This document shows, one piece after another, positions 1 to 5,143 of a stretch of 7,394 bases of DNA. The notes under the pieces are model-generated. The model was not told the DNA's origin. It did no database searches and worked only from the letters and a program-made list of their open reading frames with translations. Within the stretch, counting starts at the first letter, position 1. Each line of letters opens with the position of its first letter. The DNA comes from REEB481 sp039796915 (GTDB lineage: Bacteria > Bacteroidota > Bacteroidia > NS11-12g > UBA955): NCBI GenBank assembly GCA_039796915.1, contig JBDKIU010000094.1:1-7394 (forward strand). The letters run 5' to 3'. The position numbers and the translations under genes were made by a program.

Positions 1-364
1 TGAAGCTGAGGTGCTCGTTTTCCAGCACGCCGTTGTGGGCAAATACCAGTTCCCGCTTGCGGTAATTCCGCGCAAATGGATGCGTATTGGCATGCGTGGC
101 GTCGCCATGGGTCATGTAGCGGATGTGGGCGATGATGTTGGCGCTCTGCACCACCTGTTCCTGCGCTAAAAATGCTGCCAGCGCATCGCGCATGGCCGAT
201 GCCGAAGTTTTAATCAGCTGCGCGGTGAAATCCCGCTGCGCCGCATCCGGGTACCAGGCCATGCCCCAGCCGTTTCTGTGATGATGGGCATGCTGTCTGA
301 AGTTGCCAAACGACACATTCGGTCGTACCGGCTTGTTGAAGTGAAATCCGAGTAGTTCGCACAT
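1..364 (-). CDS. Class II (Ntn-type) glutamine amidotransferase, N-terminal part only
   Basis: The reading frame starts with ATG at 362-364 and runs off the left edge, so only about the first 121 residues are present. Cys2 follows the initiator Met, as expected for an Ntn hydrolase in which Met removal exposes the catalytic cysteine; this fixes the start. Further class II amidotransferase landmarks follow: HRNGWGMAWY at about residues 29-38, an IAHIRYMTHG segment with the conserved Arg near residue 82, and FAHNGVL at about residues 109-115 (the HNG turn of the glutaminase pocket). The family hydrolyses glutamine, or a gamma-glutamyl amide, and members such as YafJ and EgtC act as stand-alone amidohydrolases. 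With the C-terminal half missing I cannot choose between a YafJ-like protein of unknown substrate and a specialised member. It lies 105 bases downstream of the GNAT gene on the same strand and could be co-transcribed with it. Confidence 0.88.
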   Translation of the reverse strand, partial: MCELLGFHFNKPVRPNVSFGNFRQHAHHHRNGWGMAWYPDAAQRDFTAQLIKTSASAMRDALAAFLAQEQVVQSANIIAHIRYMTHGDATHANTHPFARNYRKRELVFAHNGVLENEHLSF

Positions 365-398
365 AATTTCTGTTCTTGTTTTAAGTTGAATCCCGGTG

Positions 399-406
399 CA
401 AAATTC
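399..406 (-). promoter_or_regulatory. Possible imperfect -7 box upstream of the amidotransferase gene
   Basis: The minus strand reads GAATTTTG here, one mismatch from the Bacteroidota -7 consensus TAnnTTTG, about 35 bases before the amidotransferase start codon. I see no properly spaced TTTG or TTG -33 element, so this is weak. If it is not a promoter, the amidotransferase gene is probably transcribed from upstream of the GNAT gene. The rest of the 105-base gap (365-469) holds only a weak bulged hairpin. Confidence 0.15.
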
Positions 407-469
407 CACCAGAAAAGCGCCCAAGCCTTTGAAATATCAAGGTTGACAGATTGAAGAAAGTTCCAGGAT

Positions 470-1012
470 TTATACCGAACGTTTCATAATCCAATCCGTT
501 TGCGCCTCCTCGCCGAATTGGAAAATATGCGTGCCTGTCACCTCAAATCCGCTGCGACGGTAAAAGGCCACGGCCCGGTGGTTCTGTTCCCAAACGCCCA
601 GCCAGACCATGCTTTTTTCCTTCTTCGCCGCTTCCTCCAGCGCCCGTTCCATCAGCGCCGCGCCGGTGCCGGTTCCGTGAAATGCAGCACGCACGTACAG
701 GCGCTCAATTTCCAGGCTGTCGTTGCCCATATCTTCCGACTGCGCCGCGCCGGTATTGAGTTTCAGGTAGCCCAGCGGCTGCGGTTCGTCCGGCCGCCAC
801 GCGAAATAAAAAGTGCTGCCTGCCTGCTGTAGTTCTTGCGTGAGGCGCGCTTCGCTGAAGGCTTCCTGCAAGTAGGTGCGCATGTGGTGTTCGTTGTTCT
901 GCGCCGCAAAGGTTTCGTAAAACGTGGCCGCACTCAGCGCCGCCAGCTGCGTGATTTCTTCGGGCTGTACTTCCCGAATCTGCAGGTGCTGCCTGTCTGG
1001 GTTTGTCTTCAT
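470..1012 (-). CDS. GNAT N-acetyltransferase, PaiA (spermidine/spermine acetyltransferase)-like
   Basis: This 180-residue single-domain protein would transfer an acetyl group from acetyl-CoA to an amine in the cytoplasm. The GNAT fold is recognisable. Motif A is LYVRAAFHGTGTGAAL at residues 105-120, with His112 in the usual Gln/Arg position of Q/RxxGxG/A. Motif B includes Asn144 and the AFY ending at Tyr151. Several stretches, including SLEIERLYV (99-107), WLGVWEQN (137-144), and the FGEEAQTD near the C-terminus, resemble Bacillus PaiA, a spermidine/spermine acetyltransferase, as I recall that sequence. Length also fits PaiA at about 170-180 residues. Polyamine specificity is therefore a reasonable but untested inference. 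No paiB-like partner is visible. The ATG at 1010-1012 is the natural start, with the first beta strand following at residue 10. A -7-like box lies 16 bases upstream, and the gene is divergent from the membrane-protein gene. Confidence 0.87.
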   Translation of the reverse strand: MKTNPDRQHLQIREVQPEEITQLAALSAATFYETFAAQNNEHHMRTYLQEAFSEARLTQELQQAGSTFYFAWRPDEPQPLGYLKLNTGAAQSEDMGNDSLEIERLYVRAAFHGTGTGAALMERALEEAAKKEKSMVWLGVWEQNHRAVAFYRRSGFEVTGTHIFQFGEEAQTDWIMKRSV

Positions 1013-1028
1013 GGCACGGCCCGGTTTC

Positions 1029-1036
1029 CAAAGGTA
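1029..1036 (-). promoter_or_regulatory. Candidate Bacteroidota -7 promoter box for the GNAT gene
   Basis: The minus strand reads TACCTTTG, a full match to the TAnnTTTG -7 consensus of the Bacteroidota primary sigma factor, 16 bases before the GNAT start codon. This would give a short leader of about ten bases. No TTTG or TTG is seen at the expected -33 spacing, which lowers confidence. No comparable box was found for the divergent membrane-protein gene. Confidence 0.35.
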
Positions 1037-1098
1037 ATCCGCCGGCTGGGAATGTGTGGTGCAGCAGAATTCCGGGCATGCCTGTTTAAATTGCGCCC

Positions 1099-2601
1099 GT
1101 GCAGCGCGTTTCCTTCTTCCAGACTGTGGCGCCGCAGCGGATGCATCTGTTCGTGGCGCTGCTGCTCACGGGTTTGTTCCTGGTCTTCCTGCTGCCGATG
1201 GGACCGGGCATCACGCCCGACAGTGTGGCGTATCGGGAAGTGGCGCTGAACATCATGCAGGGCCGCGGCCCGGTGAACCATCAGGGTCATTTCGTGAACC
1301 ACTGGCCTCCGCTGTATCCCGCCATGCTTGCGCTCTGTGCCTTGCTCAGCGGCCTCGACATTTCTTCTGCGGCCATGCTGCTGCAGGGTTTGCTGTTCTT
1401 TGCGTATGTATGGCTGCTGTTCCGCATCAGCCGGCAGTGCTGCTTTTCGCCCGCGCTCAGCCTGTTTCTGGTGCTGGTTTGCTGTCTGCTTCCGGGCATG
1501 TTCAACTTTTCACGACAGATGAGTGAAGGCCTGTTCAACACCTTGCTGCTGGCGCTGGTGAGCGTAGGGCTGGATGCTGCCAAACAACCCAAGCCCCTGC
1601 TGCTGGGCGTGCTGGTCGGTTTGCTGTTCCTTACGCGCTACGCCGGCATGGCTTTTATGGCAGGATGTGCTGCTTTTCTGATGTTCTTGGCTCTTCCGGA
1701 TTGGAAGCGCATGCTGCGGCACTTTTTCCTCTTCGGAATAGGCCCGGCCACGGCCATGGGCGGCTGGATGCTGCTGGAACAGTGGATGCACGCGGGTCAC
1801 TTCAACAGAAAGGCCACGTTTCATCCCATCCCCGAGCAACAGCTGCAGTCGCTGTCGGGACTGGTGAATGCGCAGCTGTTTCCGCCGCTGCAATGGATTT
1901 GGCCGTTTTCGGGTTTGCTGATGCTGGGGCTGTTTCTGCTGCTCAGCGGCTGGTGGATGTTCCGCTGGAGGCAACGCACAGAAACCAAACAGTTCGGCTT
2001 CATCTGGCTCTCGGTGTGTGCATTCCTGGCTTTGCTGCTGCTCACCTGCTTGTTTCTGGATGCGCATACGCCGCTGGATGCCCGGATCTGGTCGCCGGTG
2101 GCGCCGCTCCTCTTACTCCTTTTGTTTCTGATGCTGCAGCAGGCGCCTTCCCTGCTGCGTCTGGGCCTGCCGCTGTTTTTGTTGCTGTGGAATCTGGTTC
2201 CTTCCGCCGCGCAGTGGAACAACTTCCGCAAAAATGGCGAGGGACTGAGCGCCCGAACCTGGCGAACATCGCCCACGCTGCGTGCCGCCGCTGCTGCGGT
2301 ACAATCCGGGAAAGCGGTGTATTCCAACGGCGCCGATGTGCTGAACTACTACTGGAATCCCGCTGGCCGCTTTCGGATTCACCCGATGCCGCTGAAGTTT
2401 TATCCCACTTCAGGCATTCCCAATCCGGGATTTGAGCGGGAAAGCAAAGCCATGATGGCGGAAGTGCAACAGCGGAAAGCGGTATTGGTGTATTTCCATG
2501 AGATCCGCTGGCGGAAATACCTGGAAGACAGCGCAGGCATCGCAAAGCGGCTGCGACATGAAAAGCCAGAGCGCTATCCCGATGGGCTGATGCTTCGTTA
2601 A
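1099..2601 (+). CDS. Polytopic membrane protein, probable GT-C (GT39/ArnT-like) glycosyltransferase
   Basis: This 500-residue protein has about ten to twelve hydrophobic segments, by eye near residues 16-33, 72-86, 93-109, 118-136, 145-158, 166-199, 206-226, 269-287, 300-320 and 333-368. A soluble C-terminal domain of about 130 residues follows. After the first membrane segment comes an extracytoplasmic loop with GITPDSVAY (Asp41), then NHWPPLYP (67-74). The acidic loop followed by PPLYP is typical of lipid-phosphate-sugar-dependent GT-C transferases of the GT39/ArnT/PMT type, in which the loop Asp is catalytic. A second loop, LDARIWSPVAP (326-336), matches the usual Arg-containing loop before the last helices. 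The role is inferred to be glycosyl transfer to a lipid, glycan or protein at the inner membrane. Donor and acceptor are unknown. An in-frame stop at 1087-1089 limits the start to GTG 1099 or ATG 1141 (Met15, just before the first helix). Neither has a clear ribosome-binding site, and ATG 1141 is a serious alternative. Confidence 0.72.
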   Translation: MQRVSFFQTVAPQRMHLFVALLLTGLFLVFLLPMGPGITPDSVAYREVALNIMQGRGPVNHQGHFVNHWPPLYPAMLALCALLSGLDISSAAMLLQGLLFFAYVWLLFRISRQCCFSPALSLFLVLVCCLLPGMFNFSRQMSEGLFNTLLLALVSVGLDAAKQPKPLLLGVLVGLLFLTRYAGMAFMAGCAAFLMFLALPDWKRMLRHFFLFGIGPATAMGGWMLLEQWMHAGHFNRKATFHPIPEQQLQSLSGLVNAQLFPPLQWIWPFSGLLMLGLFLLLSGWWMFRWRQRTETKQFGFIWLSVCAFLALLLLTCLFLDAHTPLDARIWSPVAPLLLLLLFLMLQQAPSLLRLGLPLFLLLWNLVPSAAQWNNFRKNGEGLSARTWRTSPTLRAAAAAVQSGKAVYSNGADVLNYYWNPAGRFRIHPMPLKFYPTSGIPNPGFERESKAMMAEVQQRKAVLVYFHEIRWRKYLEDSAGIAKRLRHEKPERYPDGLMLR

Positions 2602-2623
2602 ACCGCGTTCACCGATGCCCATG

Positions 2624-2648
2624 AAAAAAGGGTAAAACGGCACTTCCC
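2624..2648 (-). terminator. Possible weak intrinsic terminator for the anmK-dehydrogenase unit
   Basis: Read on the minus strand, GGGAA pairs with TT-CCC (one bulged base) around an eight-base loop and is followed directly by six T residues at 2629-2624. It lies about 90 bases beyond the dehydrogenase stop codon, after the repeat cluster. The stem is short, so termination efficiency is doubtful. No comparable structure is seen for the convergent plus-strand gene. Confidence 0.28.
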
Positions 2649-2674
2649 CGGGACTCGCGTTGCTCGCCCGGGAC
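2647..2674. repeat. Paired CCCGGGAC motif (direct repeat, hairpin-capable)
   Basis: CCCGGGAC occurs at 2647-2654 and again at 2667-2674, exactly 20 bases apart. Because CCCGGG is self-complementary, the two copies can also pair as a six-base stem around a 14-base loop. The element adjoins the REP-like units to its right, suggesting that all are parts of one repeat cluster between the two convergent genes. Confidence 0.45.
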
Positions 2675-2682
2675 AAGCGTGG

Positions 2683-2731
2683 GCCTCAGCGACCGAGTAC
2701 CAACTGGGCGCTTCGAGTGCCTCAGCTACCG
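2683..2731. repeat. REP-like intergenic repeat, two partial units
   Basis: GCCTCAGCGACCG (2683-2695) and GCCTCAGCTACCG (2719-2731) are 12/13 identical and start 36 bases apart. The second is preceded by CGCTTCGAGT, so the unit reads CTTCGAG-TGCCTCAGCTACC. This resembles the widespread extragenic palindromes of the type CTTCGACAAGCTCAGCTACC found between genes in many bacterial genomes, including Bacteroidota, as I recall them. AAGCG at 2675-2679 can pair with CGCTT at 2709-2713. The position between two convergent gene ends is typical for REP elements. No REP-associated (RAYT) transposase is in the window. Confidence 0.5.
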
Positions 2732-2736
2732 GATGT

Positions 2737-3978
2737 TTAGCGCAGCAATTCTGCCAGGCTCATCTCCAGTCCTTTGCCGGAAATGCCCACGGGCTTCTGG
2801 TTGAACTGCTGGATGCGCACCAGGGCTTTCTCGATGGTGAGGGAAACGTCTTTGAAGATTTCATAGTCGTCAATCTTCACTTCCTTGCCCATCAGGTAGC
2901 CGAACACGCGCGCCATGCCGCAGTTGGCAATGAAGTCGGGAATGACGCTGGTATGCTGATCCATATAGGTGGAAATCGGACCCATGAAGATTTCTTTATC
3001 GGCGAAGGGCACGTTGGCGCCGCAGCTTACCACTTCTACGCCGGCAGCTACCAAACGCTCGGCCTGTTCCTGGGTAATCAGGCGGCTGGCCGCGGCAGGG
3101 ATGAAAATCTCGTGTGGCAAATCCCAGATGCGGGCGTTCACTTCTTCAAAAGAAAGCATGCCTTCGGCGCGCAGCTTGTTGCCGTCGCGGTCGTTGAACA
3201 AGCGGGTGATGTCGTCCTGGTCGAAGCCTTTTTCGTTGATGAGTCCGCCGTCGCGGTCAATGATGCCCACAATGCGCACGCCTTCGCGGGTCAGGAACCA
3301 GGCCGCAGCCGCCGCCACGTTGCCCCAGCCCTGGATGATGGCGTATTTGCCGTTCATAAATCCGCCATACACGTTGTAATAATGACGCACAGCCTCGGCC
3401 ACGCCCCAGCCAGTGATCATGTCGGCCACGGTGTATTTACGCGCCAGTTCGGGAGAAAAACGGGCGTCTTCCAGCACTTTGGAAACGCCTTGCTGCAACT
3501 GGCTGATGGCGCGCAGCTTTTCTTCGTTGTTGTACGACTTATGATGGCCGTTCACCACGCCTTCCTGCGGATGCAGCAATCCCAGACTGGCGGTCATGGG
3601 AATTACTTCGTGGATTTCATCCACGTTCAGGTCGCCACCGGTGCCGTAGTAGTTTTTCAGCAGCGGATAAACGGCTTTATACCAGCGCTCCAGCACGCCT
3701 TTCTTGCGCGGATCGGCAGGGTCGAAGTTGATGCCTGATTTTGCGCCGCCAATGGCCGGTCCGCTGATGGTGAATTTTACTTCCATGGTTTTTGCCAGGC
3801 TTTCCACCTCACGGCGATCCAAACCTTTGCGCATGCGGGTTCCTCCGCCGGCAGCGCCATTGCGCAGGCTGTTGATGACCACCCAGCCTTCGGCTTCGGT
3901 TTCTGTGTCTTTCCATTCAAATACAATCTCGGGCCTCTTGTGCTCAAAACGCTCTACCAGTTGCTGCAGTCGGTTCAT
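2737..3978 (-). CDS. Glu/Leu/Phe/Val-family amino-acid dehydrogenase
   Basis: This 413-residue cytoplasmic enzyme should catalyse reversible NAD(P)-dependent oxidative deamination of an amino acid to its oxo acid and ammonium. The N-terminal dimerisation and substrate domain carries AGGGTRM (43-49), the substrate-binding Lys68, the catalytic Lys80 in GGAKSG with downstream FDP, and GGDLNVDE (114-121) containing the expected catalytic Asp116. The C-terminal Rossmann domain has IIQGWGNVA (214-222) and an acidic Asp241 after the second strand, which favours NAD over NADP by inference. Length is near hexameric glutamate dehydrogenases (about 410-450) rather than leucine dehydrogenases (about 365), but the AGGGTRM motif is more like the Leu/Phe branch. 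Substrate is therefore left open, with glutamate the likeliest. The ATG at 3976-3978 gives a normal N-terminus. The gene follows anmK by 23 bases on the same strand and is probably co-transcribed with it. Confidence 0.9.
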   Translation of the reverse strand: MNRLQQLVERFEHKRPEIVFEWKDTETEAEGWVVINSLRNGAAGGGTRMRKGLDRREVESLAKTMEVKFTISGPAIGGAKSGINFDPADPRKKGVLERWYKAVYPLLKNYYGTGGDLNVDEIHEVIPMTASLGLLHPQEGVVNGHHKSYNNEEKLRAISQLQQGVSKVLEDARFSPELARKYTVADMITGWGVAEAVRHYYNVYGGFMNGKYAIIQGWGNVAAAAAWFLTREGVRIVGIIDRDGGLINEKGFDQDDITRLFNDRDGNKLRAEGMLSFEEVNARIWDLPHEIFIPAAASRLITQEQAERLVAAGVEVVSCGANVPFADKEIFMGPISTYMDQHTSVIPDFIANCGMARVFGYLMGKEVKIDDYEIFKDVSLTIEKALVRIQQFNQKPVGISGKGLEMSLAELLR

Positions 3979-4001
3979 GTTGTATGGGTATGCTTATGTT
4001 T

Positions 4002-5096
4002 TTAGATGATGTTGGAAAAGTCACCGTGCAGGGCGCCGGTGCAATTGTCGTGGCTTGCGCCGGTGAACTCGCCGCGGGTGGTGCTCAGGTTGCAAACGCG
4101 CAGGGCGCAAAGCAGGGCAAAGATGAGTGCTTCCTTGAAGTTCACCAGATGGCTGTCCGGAACCACTATGCTGGCATCGGTTTCGCTTTGGATGAACTCG
4201 ATGAGTGTTTGGTTGAAGGCGCCGCCGCCGGTCACCAGCACGCGCTTGCCTTCGGAAGCGCCACCACACAGGGCGTCGATGTTCCGGCCGATTTGTCCGG
4301 CAATATGGTTGACCAGTGTTTTCATGCGGTCAGCCAGCGGCAGTCCGTCGTAATCGCGCACGATGTGCCAGAATTCTTTATTGATCCACTCACGGCTCAG
4401 GCTTTTTGGGAAGGGCCGGTGGTAGTATTCGATGTCTTCGAGGCGGTTCTGCAATTCGTAATGGATGGAACCCGCCGCAGCAATGGCTCCGCCTTCGTCG
4501 TATTTCTGTCCGGCTTCGCGCGCCAGCCGGTTCAGCACAATATTGCAGGGAGCGATGTCGTAAGCGAAGCGGCTGCTGCCGTCGCTGCCGGAGATGTTGC
4601 TGATGCCGCCCAGGTTCAGGCAGAAATCGTAGTCGCTGAACAGCAGGGCATCTCCGATGCCCGCCAGCGGCGCACCTTGTCCGCCGGAAGCTACGTCCAT
4701 GCGCCGGAAATCATTCACCACCGGAAGTCCGCAAAACGCCGACAGTGTCTGACCGCAACCGACCTGCGCGGTGAGCCAGCCATCGGGATCGTGAAACAGC
4801 GTATGGCCATGGCTGGCCACCAAATCGGCCTGGGCGCCGTGCTTCAGCAGAAACGCCTTCACCAGCTCGCCCAGGTAACGTCCGTAAAAAATGTCGGTTT
4901 TGGCATAAAGCAGCGAACTTTGGTATTGCAGCTGCGACAGGCGCACGCGCCACTTTTCTTCATAGGGAATGGTTTCTGCCGCTTCAATATGATACGTCCA
5001 GCCCTCAGAGGTTCCGACCAGGCGGCACAGCGCAAGGTCCACACCGTCCATCGAGGTTCCACTCATGATGCCTACAACGCGAAAGGTTCGTTCCAT
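4002..5096 (-). CDS. anmK: Anhydro-N-acetylmuramic acid kinase
   Basis: AnmK hydrolyses and phosphorylates 1,6-anhydro-MurNAc, released by lytic transglycosylases, to MurNAc-6-phosphate with ATP in the cytoplasm. This is a step of cell-wall recycling. The 364-residue length matches the family (about 370). Hallmarks are VGIMSGTSMDGVD at 8-20 (nucleotide-binding start), SHGHTLFHDP at 95-104, NDFRRMDVASGGQGAPL at 128-144, NLGGISNIS at 161-169, YDIAPCN at 179-185 with the probable catalytic base Asp180 (usually in a DTGPGN-like context), VTGGGAFN at 288-295, and the C-terminal KEALIFALL at 321-329. All main motifs are present, so it should be active. The start is ATG at 5094-5096, only a few residues before the first motif. 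A -7-like box lies 16 bases upstream. It is divergent from the class V aminotransferase gene and precedes the amino-acid dehydrogenase gene. Confidence 0.97.
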   Translation of the reverse strand: MERTFRVVGIMSGTSMDGVDLALCRLVGTSEGWTYHIEAAETIPYEEKWRVRLSQLQYQSSLLYAKTDIFYGRYLGELVKAFLLKHGAQADLVASHGHTLFHDPDGWLTAQVGCGQTLSAFCGLPVVNDFRRMDVASGGQGAPLAGIGDALLFSDYDFCLNLGGISNISGSDGSSRFAYDIAPCNIVLNRLAREAGQKYDEGGAIAAAGSIHYELQNRLEDIEYYHRPFPKSLSREWINKEFWHIVRDYDGLPLADRMKTLVNHIAGQIGRNIDALCGGASEGKRVLVTGGGAFNQTLIEFIQSETDASIVVPDSHLVNFKEALIFALLCALRVCNLSTTRGEFTGASHDNCTGALHGDFSNII

Positions 5097-5112
5097 AAGC
5101 CTTTAAAGTGGG

Positions 5113-5120
5113 CAAAAATA
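5113..5120 (-). promoter_or_regulatory. Candidate -7 promoter box for anmK
   Basis: The minus strand reads TATTTTTG, a full TAnnTTTG match, 16 bases before the anmK start codon. The same spacing is seen for the box before the GNAT gene, which supports a shared promoter layout with very short leaders. No clear -33 element is present. The box is the left arm of the 5113-5139 inverted repeat. Confidence 0.38.
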
Positions 5121-5131
5121 CGTCCACGGTG

Positions 5132-5139
5132 TATTTTTG
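5132..5139 (+). promoter_or_regulatory. Possible -7 box for the aminotransferase gene (doubtful)
   Basis: The plus strand reads TATTTTTG, matching TAnnTTTG, but it ends only four bases before ATG 5144. Transcription from it would begin at or next to the start codon, giving a leaderless message. No -33 element is evident. The match may exist only because it is the mirror arm of the inverted repeat. Confidence 0.2.
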
Positions 5140-5143
5140 GGGC

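Larger units (their letters stand above)
5113..5139. repeat. Perfect 9-base inverted repeat between divergent genes (possible operator)
   Basis: CAAAAATAC (5113-5121) and GTATTTTTG (5131-5139) are perfect reverse complements separated by nine bases (GTCCACGGT). The repeat sits between the anmK start (5096) and the preferred aminotransferase start (5144). Each arm contains an outward-pointing TATTTTTG. It could be a regulator-binding operator, a back-to-back promoter pair, or both. The 18-base centre-to-centre arm spacing, nearly two helical turns, suits a dimeric regulator. There is no T tract or gene end here, so a terminator is unlikely. Confidence 0.5.

Noticed and set aside
426..442. Small hairpin CCTT(T)GA-AATA-TCAAGG after the GNAT stop codon, considered as a terminator.
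   Set aside because: The stem is six pairs with a bulge and no T tract follows on the minus strand.
443..448. TTGACA on the plus strand, like a sigma-70 -35 box.
   Set aside because: It has no matching -10 element, no plus-strand gene starts nearby, and this consensus is not that of Bacteroidota.
1510..2067. Gln/Arg-rich minus-strand open frames opposite the membrane-protein gene.
   Set aside because: Their composition is the complement of Leu codons (CTG giving CAG) in the membrane helices; no independent coding sign.
2647..2736. The GC-rich intergenic block was considered as a tRNA or structured RNA gene.
   Set aside because: No acceptor stem, anticodon arm or T-loop consensus can be arranged on either strand; the internal repetition fits a repeat element better.
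2953..3738. A 261-codon plus-strand open frame opposite the amino-acid dehydrogenase.
   Set aside because: Antisense shadow: His/Val-rich low-information translation with no domain, over a clear enzyme gene.
5108..5143. GTG 5108 as the start of the aminotransferase gene.
   Set aside because: It would move the twin-arginine motif away from the N-terminus and place coding sequence across the inverted repeat; ATG 5144 gives a standard leader.
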